Source of the DNA: Caulobacter sp.
Lineage (GTDB): Bacteria; Pseudomonadota; Alphaproteobacteria; Caulobacterales; Caulobacteraceae
Assembly (NCBI GenBank): GCA_029866155.1
Contig: JARWZW010000003.1
Span: forward strand, 1 to 41,732
Length of the DNA stretch: 41,732 nucleotides
Direction: 5' to 3'
The notes under the pieces are model-generated. The model was not told the origin of the DNA. It made no database searches and saw only the letters and a program-made list of their open reading frames with translations. The first letter of the stretch is position 1. Each line of letters begins with the position of its first letter. This document shows positions 15,884 through 25,253 of this stretch, in pieces. Both the position numbers and the translations under genes were made by a program.

Positions 15884-18112
15884 TCAGGCGACCGCCGGCT
15901 TGACCATCGGCAGGCTGGCGGTGGCGGGGCGACCCATGGCCAGCAGGGCGTTGGCCACGGCGGGCCCGATGACAGGGGTGCCGGGCTCACCGGCGCCGGA
16001 CGGCGCGTTGCCGGAGGGGACAATATAGGTCTCCACCGTCGGCGCTTCGTTCATCCGCAGGGAACGGTAGGTGTCGAAATTGGTTTCCTGGACTGCTCCG
16101 TCCTTCAGGGTGATCTGACCAAACAGGGTGGCGGTCAGGCCGAAACAGGTGCCGCCCTCCATCTGGGCCGCGATCTGGTCGGTGGCGATGGCGACGCCGC
16201 AGTCGATGGCGGTCACCACCCGGCCGACCCGGGGCTCGCCGCTGGCGTCCATCTTCACTTCGGCGATCTGGGCCACCACCGAACCAAAGCTCTCATGAAC
16301 CGCCACGCCTCGGGTGTAGCCCTCTGTCACGGTCGAGCCGGCCTTTTCCAGCGCCAGGTCCAGCACCGCCAGATGCCGCTTGGCGCCAGCTTTGGCGTAC
16401 AGCGTCTTGCGGTACTCCACGGGATCCTTGCCGGCCTTGCGGGCCAGCTGGTCGATGGTGTGTTCCATGACAAAGGCCGTGTGGGTCGCCCCCACGGCGC
16501 GCCACCAGAGCACCGGCACGGCGACATCCGGCAGGGCCAGTTGGGCGTCAACCACGGGGGTGGCCTTCAGATAGGGGGAACCGAGCGCACCCTCCACAGC
16601 CGTCTCGTCCAGCTTTGGCGTGCCGGTGAGCGAACCCTTCAAGATCGACTGGGTGACCACCCGGTGGCGCCAGCTGGCGGGGAAACCGTCCTTGTCCAGC
16701 CGCACCTTGACGTCATGATGGACGATGGGCCGGAAGTAGCCGGCCCGCATGTCGTCCTCGCGGGTCCAGACAAGCTTTACCGCCACGCCATTGCCGACCT
16801 TCTTGGCGATATGGACGCACTCGACCACATAGTCCGACTGGAAATTGCCGCGCCGGCCGAAGCTGCCGCCGGCGAACAGGGTGTCGATCCTCACGGCCCC
16901 CGGCAGGTTGCCGACGACCTTGGCCGTGTTGAGTTGATCCACAGTCGGGATCTGGGAGCCGAAGCTCAGGTGGGCGTTGTTGCCCTTGACCCGGGCGACG
17001 CAGTTCATCGGCTCCATGGTGGCGTGGGCCAGGTATGGAAAGTCGTAGGTCGCCTCGAAAAGTTCGCCATCGGCGGCCGAAGCCGGATCGCCCTTGGTCT
17101 CGAAGGGCATCCATTTGACGTCAGCCGGACCCTGGCCCGCGGCCACCTTCTTGAAGTCGGCCAGGATGGCGTCGGAGCCCCGGGTTTCGACCTTGGATTC
17201 GTCCCAGGTCACCTTCAGCGCCTCGCGGCCCTGACGGGCGGCCCAGGTGTTTTTGGCCACAACGGCCACGCCGGAGGGAATCTTGAACACATCCACCACC
17301 CCGGCCACCTTGCGGGCGGCGGAGTCGTCGAAACTGGCCACAGTCGCCCCGAACCGCGGTCCATGGGCGACCATGGCAGTCAGGAGGCCCTCTTCCTTGA
17401 CGTCCAGGGTAAAGATCGCCGTGCCGTTGCTCTTGACGACACTGTCCTTCCGGCGAACTCGCTGGCTGCCGATCAGGGTGAAGGTCTTGGGATCCTTCAG
17501 GGTTGGGGATTCCGGCGGGGTCACCTTGGCGGCCTCGGCCATCAGGTCGCCGAAACTGGCGCTCTTGCCGGTGGCGGTATGGGACAGCAGGCCGTCCCTG
17601 ACCATGATCTCGCCCGGAGCCACCTGCCAGCGATTGGCGGCCGCCTGGACGAACATCGCCCGGGCGCCGGCGCCGGCCTTGCGCAGCTGCTCCCAGCTGT
17701 TGGCGATGGCGGTTGAGCCGCCAGTGCCCTGCGCGCCCATGCCCAGGTTGGCATAGAGCTTGGCGTTGGCCGGGGCCTGTTCGACGGTGACTCGGGCCCA
17801 GTCGGCGTCAAGCTCCTCGGCGACGATGGCCGCAAGGCCGACATGGTTGCCCTGGCCAAACTCGATATGTTTGGAGATCACGGTGACCGCGCCGTCCGGC
17901 GCGATCTTGATGAAGGGGCCAAACGCCCCGACCTCGACCTTGCCGCCCGCACTGAGGGCGTCAGACATCGAGCAACCGACCAGAAGGGCGCCGCCGGCCA
18001 CAGTGGCGGCGACGATGACATCCCGGCGGGTTGCCCCGCCGGATGGCGCGGCCTGGTCGACCGGTCCAGAGACCTCGGCGGCGCCTGCGATATTCCGGAG
18101 ATAACGGCTCAT
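15884..18112 (-). CDS. molybdopterin-binding subunit of an isoquinoline 1-oxidoreductase-type hydroxylase (IorB-like)
   Basis: The 742-residue protein is the large molybdenum subunit of a xanthine-dehydrogenase-family enzyme that hydroxylates aldehydes or N-heterocycles. It has a twin-arginine export signal with the arginine pair at residues 29-30, then a hydrophobic stretch ending in the lipobox-like LLVGC with Cys47, so a membrane-attached periplasmic site is likely. The molybdopterin-binding domains include [20 protein letters not shown], and GAGEPGTP near residues 706-713 carries the catalytic glutamate. The small 2Fe-2S subunit is encoded directly upstream; no FAD subunit is present, as usual for the Ior type, which passes electrons to a cytochrome. 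Such enzymes use the cytosine dinucleotide cofactor, in line with the mocA-like gene in this window. Substrate unknown. Confidence 0.92.
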   Translation of the reverse strand: MSRYLRNIAGAAEVSGPVDQAAPSGGATRRDVIVAATVAGGALLVGCSMSDALSAGGKVEVGAFGPFIKIAPDGAVTVISKHIEFGQGNHVGLAAIVAEELDADWARVTVEQAPANAKLYANLGMGAQGTGGSTAIANSWEQLRKAGAGARAMFVQAAANRWQVAPGEIMVRDGLLSHTATGKSASFGDLMAEAAKVTPPESPTLKDPKTFTLIGSQRVRRKDSVVKSNGTAIFTLDVKEEGLLTAMVAHGPRFGATVASFDDSAARKVAGVVDVFKIPSGVAVVAKNTWAARQGREALKVTWDESKVETRGSDAILADFKKVAAGQGPADVKWMPFETKGDPASAADGELFEATYDFPYLAHATMEPMNCVARVKGNNAHLSFGSQIPTVDQLNTAKVVGNLPGAVRIDTLFAGGSFGRRGNFQSDYVVECVHIAKKVGNGVAVKLVWTREDDMRAGYFRPIVHHDVKVRLDKDGFPASWRHRVVTQSILKGSLTGTPKLDETAVEGALGSPYLKATPVVDAQLALPDVAVPVLWWRAVGATHTAFVMEHTIDQLARKAGKDPVEYRKTLYAKAGAKRHLAVLDLALEKAGSTVTEGYTRGVAVHESFGSVVAQIAEVKMDASGEPRVGRVVTAIDCGVAIATDQIAAQMEGGTCFGLTATLFGQITLKDGAVQETNFDTYRSLRMNEAPTVETYIVPSGNAPSGAGEPGTPVIGPAVANALLAMGRPATASLPMVKPAVA

Positions 18113-18127
18113 GGGTCTCGCCCTTCC

Positions 18128-18631
18128 TTAGTTCGCAGCTGCGGCGGAGGCCGGGGCGGCCGAGGTGGTGTCGGGCAGGGCCTTGGCGATCACCGCGGCC
18201 TCCTTGATGGCCGCCCGGACCCGCTGATAGGTCCCGCAGCGGCAGATATTGCCGGCCATGGCGGCGTCGATGTCCTCGTCGGTCGGGGTCGGCTTCTCGG
18301 TCAGCAGGGCCACAGCGGTCATGATCTGGCCGGACTGGCAGTAGCCGCACTGCGGCACATCCAGCTTGGCCCAGGCCTGCTGGGCCGGGTGCCTGCCGCC
18401 CAGGCCCTCAATCGTGGTGACCTTCAGACCGACCGCGGCGCTGACGGGCGTGGAGCAGGAGCGCACCGGCTGGCCGTCTATATGGACGGTGCAGGCCCCG
18501 CATTGGCCAATCCCGCAGCCGAACTTCGAGCCGGTCAGGCCGATATCGTCCCTCAGGACCCACAGCAGCGGCGTGTCTTCCGCCGCCTCGACAGCCACGG
18601 CCTTGCCGTTGACTTCCAGGGTGATCGCCAT
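18128..18631 (-). CDS. 2Fe-2S subunit of an isoquinoline 1-oxidoreductase-type hydroxylase (IorA-like)
   Basis: The 167-residue protein is the small electron-transfer subunit partnering the downstream molybdenum subunit. It has two [2Fe-2S] sites: a plant-ferredoxin-like one with Cys39, Cys44, Cys47 and Cys59 ([13 protein letters not shown]) and a four-helix-bundle site with Cys95, Cys98, Cys130 and Cys132 (CGYCQSGQ and CRCGTY). A 30-residue Ala-rich tail follows. ATG 18631 has GGAGGAGGG just upstream. It has no export signal of its own and probably crosses the membrane bound to the Tat-exported large subunit. The gene is 15 bases before iorB, so the two form one operon. A perfect palindrome lies 33 bases upstream of the start. 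Confidence 0.93.
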   Translation of the reverse strand: MAITLEVNGKAVAVEAAEDTPLLWVLRDDIGLTGSKFGCGIGQCGACTVHIDGQPVRSCSTPVSAAVGLKVTTIEGLGGRHPAQQAWAKLDVPQCGYCQSGQIMTAVALLTEKPTPTDEDIDAAMAGNICRCGTYQRVRAAIKEAAVIAKALPDTTSAAPASAAAAN

Positions 18632-18664
18632 TGGGCCCTCCTCCAAGGTCTTCCTGGCGTCCAT

Positions 18665-18679
18665 CTTAACGTCGTTAAG
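18665..18679. promoter_or_regulatory. palindrome in the iorA/rdgB divergent region
   Basis: CTTAACG-T-CGTTAAG is a perfect 7+1+7 inverted repeat, 33 bases upstream of the iorA-like start and 87 bases before rdgB. It looks like an operator of a dimeric regulator such as TetR. No regulator gene lies beside it, so its binder is unknown. Confidence 0.5.
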
Positions 18680-18766
18680 CCGGGTCGTCGCAAGAGAAAA
18701 ACTAGGGCGCCGGGTCCGCTTGCAAAGGGCCTTGCCAGTCCGCGCCCCGAGGGCGAAGACAGGGGC

Positions 18767-19366
18767 ATGGCCCTGACACTTCCCGCCGGCGAGACCCTGG
18801 TCGCCGCCACCCACAATCCCGGCAAGGCCCGGGAGCTGTTCGCCCTGCTCGATGGGCGGTTCACTGTGCTGAACGCCGCCGAACTGGGCCTGCCCGAACC
18901 GGATGAGACGGAATCCACCTTCGTCGGCAACGCCCTGCTGAAGGCCCGCCATGCCGCCGAGACTTCGGGCCGCATCGCCCTGGCCGACGACAGCGGCCTT
19001 TCGGTCTCGGCCCTGGGGGGCTCGCCGGGTATCTATTCGGCGCGCTGGGCCGGTCCTTCGAAGGACTTCGCCCTGGCCATGGCGCGGGTCGAGGATCGGA
19101 TCCTGGAGACTGCCAGCGATGACCGGTCCGCCTGGTTCACCTGCGCCCTTGCGGTGGCCTGGCCAGGCGGCCCGGCCGTGGTGGTCGAGGGCCGGGTCGA
19201 TGGAACCCTGACCTTTCCGGGCCGGGGCCTGCTGGGCTTCGGCTATGATCCTATCTTTGTGCCGGACGGCGGCGAGCTGACCTTCGGCGAGATGGATCCG
19301 GCGGCCAAGGACGCCATCAGTCACCGCGCCCTGGCCTTCGAAAAACTCAAGGCCGCGCTGTTTTGA
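18767..19366 (+). CDS. rdgB: XTP/dITP diphosphatase (HAM1/RdgB)
   Basis: RdgB removes non-canonical purine triphosphates (ITP, dITP, XTP) from the nucleotide pool by releasing pyrophosphate. The 199 residues show the family's pattern: THNPGKARE at the N-terminus, [20 protein letters not shown] (around residues 67-86), GFGYDPIF (around 158-165) and the C-terminal SHRALAF. The frame is open far upstream, but ATG 18767 gives the family start and has AGGGG in front. It is followed 13 bases later by hemW. Confidence 0.95.
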   Translation: MALTLPAGETLVAATHNPGKARELFALLDGRFTVLNAAELGLPEPDETESTFVGNALLKARHAAETSGRIALADDSGLSVSALGGSPGIYSARWAGPSKDFALAMARVEDRILETASDDRSAWFTCALAVAWPGGPAVVVEGRVDGTLTFPGRGLLGFGYDPIFVPDGGELTFGEMDPAAKDAISHRALAFEKLKAALF

Positions 19367-19379
19367 CAGCCTCCCCGTC

Positions 19380-20543
19380 GTGACCCGCCCCGCCCCGGCG
19401 CTGGGAGTCTATGTCCACTGGCCCTATTGCGCCCGGATCTGTCCCTATTGCGATTTCAACGTGGTGAGGGACCGGGGCAAGGTCGCCGAACAGGCGGCGC
19501 TGGTCCGGGCGATCCTCGACGACCTGAGGGCCCAGCGCGCCCTGACCGGTCCACGGACCCTGGTCTCGATCTTTCTTGGCGGGGGCACCCCGTCGCTGAT
19601 GGACCCCGCGGCGGCGGCGGAGATCATCACCCTGGCCCGATCGCTCTGGACGCCCCGGATCGGCTCCGGCGGGCTGGAGGTCACGCTTGAAGCCAATCCC
19701 ACCGACGCCGAGACAGACAGATTCGCCGCCTTCGCCCAGGCCGGGGTGACCCGGCTGTCCCTGGGGGTCCAGGCCCTGGATGACGCCAGCCTGGCCTTTC
19801 TGGGCCGCAATCACGACGCCGCCGCAGCCCGGCGCGCGGCCGCCGTGGCGGGAAAGGTCTTTCCTCGGCTGTCCCTGGACCTGATCTACGCCCTGCCCGG
19901 CCAGACCGAAGCCGACTGGTCCGAAGCTCTGGCGGCCGCCCTGGACCTGGGGCCGGAACATCTGTCGCCCTATCAACTGACCCTGGAGCCCGGCACGGCC
20001 TTTGACCGCGCCGTTCGCCGGGGTCGGTTTCAGCCCGCCGACGAAATCCGTAGCGAGGCGCTGTTCAACCTGACCCAGGCGGTGCTGGAGGGCGCCGGAT
20101 TCGACGCCTACGAGGTGTCAAACCACGCCCGGGGCGAGACGGCGCGGTCGCGGCACAATCTCGTCTACTGGCAGGGCGAGGACTATGTCGGGGCCGGCCC
20201 GGGCGCCCATGGCCGGCTGACCCTTGATGGCCGGCGAACCGCCACCGCGGCGGCCCGGGGGATTGGCGACTATATCGCGGCGGTCGGGACAGACGGGAAC
20301 GGGTTCGCGGCCGAGATCCTCGCCCCCCGCGAGGCGGCCGAGGAGCGACTGTTGATGGGCCTGAGGATCGACCAGGGCGTGGCCTTCGCCGAACTGGAGC
20401 CCCTGGGACTGACACCGGCCAGCCCTGTTGTTGCAGACCTTGTCGCCCAGGGCCTGTTGACCCCGGGCAATGACCGACTGCGCGCCACGCGATCGGGGCG
20501 GCTGGTGCTGGACTGGCTGACGGGAAAACTGGCCGTCAGCTGA
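19380..20543 (+). CDS. hemW: HemW, heme chaperone of the radical SAM family
   Basis: HemW is a coproporphyrinogen oxidase-like radical SAM protein that binds heme and is now viewed as a heme chaperone for respiratory enzymes, not an HemN. The 387-residue protein has the cluster motif CARICPYC with Cys17, Cys21 and Cys24, followed by DFN, plus [10 protein letters not shown] and the C-terminal HemW domain. It lacks the N-terminal extension typical of HemN. The start is GTG 19380, 13 bases behind rdgB, an arrangement common in alphaproteobacteria. Confidence 0.93.
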   Translation: MTRPAPALGVYVHWPYCARICPYCDFNVVRDRGKVAEQAALVRAILDDLRAQRALTGPRTLVSIFLGGGTPSLMDPAAAAEIITLARSLWTPRIGSGGLEVTLEANPTDAETDRFAAFAQAGVTRLSLGVQALDDASLAFLGRNHDAAAARRAAAVAGKVFPRLSLDLIYALPGQTEADWSEALAAALDLGPEHLSPYQLTLEPGTAFDRAVRRGRFQPADEIRSEALFNLTQAVLEGAGFDAYEVSNHARGETARSRHNLVYWQGEDYVGAGPGAHGRLTLDGRRTATAAARGIGDYIAAVGTDGNGFAAEILAPREAAEERLLMGLRIDQGVAFAELEPLGLTPASPVVADLVAQGLLTPGNDRLRATRSGRLVLDWLTGKLAVS

Positions 20544-20578
20544 GCCGGATCCTTCCAAAGGGGATGAACCGGACGCCG

Positions 20579-21295
20579 TCAGCCGCCGACTGCGACCCGC
20601 TGCATCTCGAACAGCTCGCCGATTCCCTTTTCAGCAAGGCCGAACAGGGTCTCGAACTCACCCCTTGTGAAGCCGCGCTTTTCGCCTGTGGCCTGGATCT
20701 CGACAATATCGCCATTGCCGGTCAGGACGAAGTTGCTGTCAGCCTCGGCGTTTGAATCCTCGTCATAGTCGAGGTCCAGCACGGGCGTCCCATCGAACAC
20801 GCCACAGGACACGGCCGCCACCTGGTCGAGGATCGGGTCGGTCTTGATCACCCCCTCGTCCAGCAGATAGCGGGTGGCCAGTCGCAGGGCGACCCAGGCG
20901 CCGGTTATGGCGGCGGTGCGGGTGCCGCCATCGGCCTGGACCACGTCGCAGTCCAGCACGATCTGACGCTCGCCCAGGGCCTGCATGTCGACAACGGCCC
21001 GCAGGGAGCGGCCGATCAGCCGCTGGATTTCCTGTGTGCGGCCCGACTGCTTGCCCTGGGCGGCTTCCCGGCGACCGCGGGTGTGGGTGGCGCGGGGCAG
21101 CATGCCATACTCGGCCGTCACCCAGCCGGCCCCCTTGCCGCGCATCCAGCCGGGCACGCCGGTCTCGACCGTGGCGGTGACCAGGACCTTGGTGTGACCA
21201 GCGGTAATCAGACAGCTGCCTTCGGCATAGCGATTGACCCCCGTCTCAAGGGTCACGGCGCGAAGCTGGTCAGGGACGCGGAGCGAGGGGCGCAT
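20579..21295 (-). CDS. rph: ribonuclease PH
   Basis: RNase PH is a phosphate-dependent 3'-to-5' exoribonuclease that trims tRNA 3' ends. The 238-residue protein has the normal family length and motifs: the N-terminal MRPS, the phosphate-binding [20 protein letters not shown] region, and [19 protein letters not shown]. The frame is open upstream, but ATG 21295 gives the conserved N-terminus. It is divergent from hrcA, with 130 bases between starts, and convergent with hemW, with 35 bases between stops. Confidence 0.96.
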   Translation of the reverse strand: MRPSLRVPDQLRAVTLETGVNRYAEGSCLITAGHTKVLVTATVETGVPGWMRGKGAGWVTAEYGMLPRATHTRGRREAAQGKQSGRTQEIQRLIGRSLRAVVDMQALGERQIVLDCDVVQADGGTRTAAITGAWVALRLATRYLLDEGVIKTDPILDQVAAVSCGVFDGTPVLDLDYDEDSNAEADSNFVLTGNGDIVEIQATGEKRGFTRGEFETLFGLAEKGIGELFEMQRVAVGG

Positions 21296-21425
21296 GGAGG
21301 GTCCAATCAAGTCGGGGGCGCGACAGGCGCGCCTGGGGGCTGGAGCGCGCCTTGCGCGCCGGGTCAGGGGGCTTATCCTGTAAGCCGTGCGCCACGTCCA
21401 CCGGCGCGGGACCCGAGCCCTGCCC

Positions 21426-22514
21426 ATGACGCCTCTCCTGACGGGCTTGACCCAAACCCTCAACCTGGCCCAGACGCCCAGCCTGTCGGATCTTGACGGC
21501 CGGGCCCGCGACATCTTTCGCCGTATCGTCGAGAGCTATCTGGAAACCGGCGAACCGGTCGGGTCGCGAACCATATCCAGGGGCGGCGTCCACCTCTCGC
21601 CGGCCTCGATCCGCAACACCATGCAGGACCTGGCCAGCCTGGGCCTGCTCAACTCGCCCCATATCAGCGCCGGACGGATGCCGACCCATGCCGGATTGCG
21701 GCTGTTCGTGGATGGCCTGCTGGAGGTGGGCGATGTGGGCGAGGTCGAGCGCAACGCGATCGAGGGCCGGCTGCACGCCAAGGGCCGTTCGATGGAAGAC
21801 GCCCTGCAGGAGGCCAGCGCAATACTGTCAGGCCTGGCGGGCGGCGCCGGTGTCGTTGTGACGCCGTCACGAGAGGCAGGTGTCAAGCATGTCGAGTTCG
21901 TGGCCCTGGGCCCCGACCGGGCGCTTGTGGTGATCGTCCTGGAAGACGGCGCCGTGGAGAACCGCCTGATGCGACTGGCTCCAGGGATTACGCCGTCGGC
22001 CCTTGCGGAAGCCTCCAACTTCCTGGCCACCCGCCTCCAGGGCCGGACCCTGGGCGAGGCCCGCAACGACATGCGCGGCGAACTGGAACTGGCCCGGCGG
22101 GAACTGGACTCCGTGGCGGCCCGGCTGGTCGAGGAGGGCCTGGCGGCCTGGGGCGGCGGAACCGAGGACGCCAGGGCCCTGATTGTCCGGGGCCAGGCCA
22201 ATCTGATCGACGGGGGCGCCTCAGAGGACCTGGAGCGAATCCGCCGCCTGTTCGAGGACCTGGAACAGAAGGAGCAACTGATCGGTCTGCTCGACGGGGT
22301 GCGGGAAGCCGAGGGGGTGAGAATTTTCATCGGCGCCGAAACGCGGCTTTTCTCACTTTCGGGTTCCGCCGTGATCGCGGCTCCCTATATGTCGGGCCGA
22401 CAGAAGGTTCTGGGCGCGATCGGCGTGATCGGTCCCGCCCGATTGAACTATGCCCGGGTCATTCCGTTGGTGGACTATACCGCCCGGGTGCTGGGCCAGA
22501 TGATGGACGGATGA
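21426..22514 (+). CDS. hrcA: heat-inducible transcription repressor HrcA
   Basis: HrcA represses chaperone operons by binding CIRCE inverted repeats, and depends on GroEL for activity. With ATG 21426 the protein has 362 residues. The N-terminal winged-helix DNA-binding domain has [20 protein letters not shown] and [18 protein letters not shown], then the HrcA-specific domain follows with [19 protein letters not shown] and ends [23 protein letters not shown] 21387 is an alternative start. I see no CIRCE element (TTAGCACTC-N9-GAGTGCTAA) upstream, so self-repression is not shown. grpE follows after 9 bases. Confidence 0.95.
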   Translation: MTPLLTGLTQTLNLAQTPSLSDLDGRARDIFRRIVESYLETGEPVGSRTISRGGVHLSPASIRNTMQDLASLGLLNSPHISAGRMPTHAGLRLFVDGLLEVGDVGEVERNAIEGRLHAKGRSMEDALQEASAILSGLAGGAGVVVTPSREAGVKHVEFVALGPDRALVVIVLEDGAVENRLMRLAPGITPSALAEASNFLATRLQGRTLGEARNDMRGELELARRELDSVAARLVEEGLAAWGGGTEDARALIVRGQANLIDGGASEDLERIRRLFEDLEQKEQLIGLLDGVREAEGVRIFIGAETRLFSLSGSAVIAAPYMSGRQKVLGAIGVIGPARLNYARVIPLVDYTARVLGQMMDG

Positions 22515-22523
22515 GACAAGATC

Positions 22524-23147
22524 ATGAGTGAAGAGCCAACCTATCCCGCGCCCGACGATGATGCGGTGCTGGACCAGCAGGAGGCCGAGGACGAGGTCCT
22601 GGCCCTCAAGTCCGAAGTCGCAGCCTTGAAGGACCAGCTGCTTCGGGTCGCCGCCGAGGCGGAGAATACCAAACGTCGCACCGAGCGCGAAGCCAATGAC
22701 GCCCGGGCCTTTGCGATCACCAAGTTCGCCCGCGAACTTCTGGACGCCGCCGACAACCTGTCCACGGCCACGGCCTATGCGCCCCGGGACAGCCAGGACC
22801 CGGCGGTGAAGAACTTCGTGATCGGCGTCGAGATGACCGAGAAGAAGCTTCTGGAGGCCTTTGACCGAAATGGCCTGAAGAAGCTGACCCCTGTGGCCGG
22901 AGAAAAGTTCGACCCCAATTTCCATCAGGCCATGATGGAGGAACTGTCCGCCGGCGTGGCCAGCGGCGCGGTGGTCAAGACCCTGCAGTCCGGCTATGCC
23001 CTGTTCGGCCGTATCGTCCGGCCTGCGATGGTGGTGGTCGCAGCCAAGGGCTCAGGCTCGGCCGCCCCTGAGAGCACCGCCGGCGGCGCCAATCCCTACG
23101 GCCAGCATGACGAAGCGTCAGGCGAAACCATCGACACCAAGGCTTAA
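22524..23147 (+). CDS. grpE: nucleotide exchange factor GrpE
   Basis: GrpE is the nucleotide exchange factor of DnaK. The 207-residue protein has an acidic N-terminal tail, then a long coiled coil (VLALKSEVAALKDQLLRVAA, continuing to TKRRTEREAND), and a C-terminal beta domain with FDPNFHQAMMEE and the family signature VVKTLQSGYALFGRIVRPAM. It follows hrcA by 9 bases, forming the widespread hrcA-grpE operon. dnaK is not in the window. Confidence 0.96.
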   Translation: MSEEPTYPAPDDDAVLDQQEAEDEVLALKSEVAALKDQLLRVAAEAENTKRRTEREANDARAFAITKFARELLDAADNLSTATAYAPRDSQDPAVKNFVIGVEMTEKKLLEAFDRNGLKKLTPVAGEKFDPNFHQAMMEELSAGVASGAVVKTLQSGYALFGRIVRPAMVVVAAKGSGSAAPESTAGGANPYGQHDEASGETIDTKA

Positions 23148-23251
23148 GGGTCGCAGCCCCTTCCGCGCGCCGATGTTTCCGCTAATGTCACCGGCCAACT
23201 TTCATGGCGGATCGGTCCAGCCCTCCGATTCGCCCGGACGCCGGACCAGAC

Positions 23252-24373
23252 ATGAAGCTGACCATTGAGCGCGCGGCGCTGCTGAAGGCCCTGGGCCACG
23301 TTCAGAGCGTCGTCGAACGTCGCAACACCATTCCGATCCTGTCGAACGTTCTGCTGTCGGCGGATCGCGAGCGGGTGAGCTTCTCGGCCACCGACCTGGA
23401 TGTCGAGATCGTCGACGAGGGCGCAGCCCTGGTCGACGTGCCGGGACAGATCACCGCGCCGGCCCATACCCTTTACGAGATCGTCCGCAAGCTGCCGGAC
23501 GGGGCCGACGTTTCCCTGAGCTATTCGGGCGAGGACCCCCGGCTGCAGATCTCGGCGGGCCGGTCGCGGTTCAACCTGCCGGTCCTCCCCGCCGGCGACT
23601 TTCCGGTCATGAGCGCCGAGGGCCTGTCGGCCCATATCCAGATCGACGCCGGCGACCTGATCCGGCTGATCGACAAGACCCGTTTCGCCATCTCCACCGA
23701 AGAGACGCGCTATTACCTCAACGGCCTCTACGTCCACACCGTGATGGATGGCGGCGAGGCCAGGCTGCGCGCCGTGGCCACCGACGGCCACCGCCTGGCC
23801 CTGGCCGAGATGCCGGCCCCCGAGGGCGCCGCCGGCCAGCCCGGGGTGATCATCCCGCGCAAGACCATCAATGAGGCCCGCCGCCTGCTCGAGGACGCCG
23901 GAGAGCATGTGGGCTTCCAGGTGAGCGCCCAGAAGGTCCGTTTCGAGTTCGCCGGCGCCTCGGCCCTGACCAGCAAGGTCATCGATGGCAGCTTCCCCGA
24001 CTACATGCGGGTCATTCCGCGCGACAACCAGAAGATCATGACGGTGGACGCCCAGCTGTTCGCCAAGGCCGTCGACCGGGTCGCGACCATCTCGGTGGAA
24101 AAGAGCCGCTCGGTGAAACTGGCCATCGAGACGGGCCGCATGACCCTGACCGTGCGCAACATGGAGGCCGGTCAGGGCGTCGAGGAACTGGAAATCGACT
24201 ATGACGGCGACGCCTTCGAGATCGGTTTCAACGCCCGCTATCTGCTGGACGTGGCCGGCCAGATCAATGGCGAGACCGCCGAGTTCCGTTTCGCAGACCC
24301 CGCCTCTCCGACCCTGGTGCTGGACCCCACGGACGCCGGGGTGCGGTATGTGCTGATGCCCCTGCGGGTCTGA
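23252..24373 (+). CDS. dnaN: DNA polymerase III sliding clamp (beta subunit)
   Basis: DnaN forms the dimeric ring that tethers the replicative polymerase to DNA. The 373-residue protein covers the three repeated clamp domains. It starts MKLTIERAALLKALGHVQSV and ends PTDAGVRYVLMPLRV, the typical MP.R C-terminal motif at the protein-binding cleft. ATG 23252 is chosen over the upstream frame opening at 23204 because it gives the standard N-terminus. In many alphaproteobacteria dnaN is followed closely by recF and gyrB; here about 1.26 kb lies between dnaN and recF. Confidence 0.97.
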   Translation: MKLTIERAALLKALGHVQSVVERRNTIPILSNVLLSADRERVSFSATDLDVEIVDEGAALVDVPGQITAPAHTLYEIVRKLPDGADVSLSYSGEDPRLQISAGRSRFNLPVLPAGDFPVMSAEGLSAHIQIDAGDLIRLIDKTRFAISTEETRYYLNGLYVHTVMDGGEARLRAVATDGHRLALAEMPAPEGAAGQPGVIIPRKTINEARRLLEDAGEHVGFQVSAQKVRFEFAGASALTSKVIDGSFPDYMRVIPRDNQKIMTVDAQLFAKAVDRVATISVEKSRSVKLAIETGRMTLTVRNMEAGQGVEELEIDYDGDAFEIGFNARYLLDVAGQINGETAEFRFADPASPTLVLDPTDAGVRYVLMPLRV

Positions 24374-24433
24374 TCACAGACCCTTGTTCACCCGACCTGG
24401 CGCTCCATGTGGCCCCCAACGGAGGACACCTTC

Positions 24434-24787
24434 ATGTCTGCAATCGCCCTGGCCCTGTTTCTGGCCGCAGCATCGCCTGCCGGCGCCGTCCCGGCCCTGG
24501 CGGGAGACTGGACCATCGACCTGTCCAGCGAGCCGGGGCAGCCCTACACGAAATCCATGACCCTGGCCCTGCAGCCGGACGGAACGGTGACCGGAAGCTT
24601 CTATGACAGCGAGATCCTGGCCGGCCGCTGGAAGACCGACCGGGGCCGGACCTGCGCCAGTTTCCGCACCACCGACGGCGTCGGCCCCTATCACAGCAAC
24701 GTCTGCCTGACAGGGACCGGGGTTTCGGGCCAGACCTGGGCGGAACAGCGAAGTTTCCTGTTCAACTGGAATGGCGTGAGGCGGTAG
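24434..24787 (+). CDS. small secreted protein of unknown function
   Basis: This 117-residue protein has a typical signal peptide (SAIALALFLAAASPAGA, cleavage near residue 18) and a mature part of about 100 residues predicted to be beta-rich (GDWTIDLSSEPGQPYTKSM, then DGTVTGSFYDSEILAGRW). Two cysteines in the mature part may pair. ATG 24434 has GGAGGA upstream at 7-base spacing. I do not recognise the family. It lies between dnaN and recF, where most relatives have no gene. Confidence 0.75.
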   Translation: MSAIALALFLAAASPAGAVPALAGDWTIDLSSEPGQPYTKSMTLALQPDGTVTGSFYDSEILAGRWKTDRGRTCASFRTTDGVGPYHSNVCLTGTGVSGQTWAEQRSFLFNWNGVRR

Positions 24788-24910
24788 GGCCCCGGGGGCG
24801 GTGATTTAGGGACACGCAAAACCTTCTCCTTCGATGTGAACCGCGGGACCAAATTGGAGCCCCCGGAATTGTTGTGCTGTCACCCTCGCTCCAACTCGTC
24901 GCACTCTATT

Positions 24911-25037
24911 CGTCATTCTGAGTAGCGGCCGCAGGCCGTGTGTCGAAGAACGCATTGTTTTTCAGGGGTTTTCGAAAGCGGCGGCAATCAGTTTGCGTCC
25001 TTCGACACGGTCGCTGCGCGACCTACTCAGGATGACG
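24911..25037. repeat. long inverted repeat (CGTCATYCTGAGTAG family)
   Basis: Two 44-nt arms face each other: 24911-24954 and 24994-25037. The outer CGTCATTCTGAGTAG matches CTACTCAGGATGACG inverted with one change, and the inner GTGTCGAAGAACGCA matches TGCGTCCTTCGACAC inverted with one change, while the 14-nt middle of each arm varies. Between them lie 39 bases. The sequence style (GTCATCCTGAG...CTTCGACAC...CTCAGGATGAC) is, from memory, a common dispersed element of alphaproteobacterial genomes; only this copy is in the window. Confidence 0.8.
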
Positions 25038-25206
25038 ACGATCTGAAGGTTGAAATCCGGGGACACCCGGCACCCAGGCGACCAAAGGTCGGCGGCGCTG
25101 GCCGGCCGCCGTCATGCGATAATCACGCCTCCCGCTTCGAACGCCCCGGAGAGGCTTCATGATCCGCCCCCAGTCGCCCGACGAAAATTCCTGCAACCCG
25201 TGGACA

Positions 25207-25253
25207 TCGGCGTTACCGAACCCTGTGACGACCCTGACTTCGGCGTTACCGAA
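25207..25253. promoter_or_regulatory. two spaced palindromic sites upstream of recF
   Basis: The 14-mer TCGGCGTTACCGAA occurs at 25207-25220 and 25240-25253, exactly 33 bp (about three helical turns) apart. The second copy completes the palindrome TTCGG-CGTTA-CCGAA; the first has A in place of the first T. Spacing and symmetry suggest cooperative binding of a dimeric regulator. No known consensus is claimed, and the sites are about 380 bases before recF. Confidence 0.4.

Noticed and set aside
16295..17716. A 473-codon open frame opposite the IorB-like gene
   Set aside because: Same reason: a shadow frame of a strongly supported gene.
20564..20755. A 63-codon open frame between hemW and rph
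   Set aside because: It lies almost wholly on the strand opposite the rph 3' end and encodes nothing recognisable.
21296..21425. A possible CIRCE element or heat-shock promoter upstream of hrcA
   Set aside because: No TTAGCACTC-N9-GAGTGCTAA or close variant is present. GCTTA-N5-TAAGC at 21371-21385 is too short to claim as a site.
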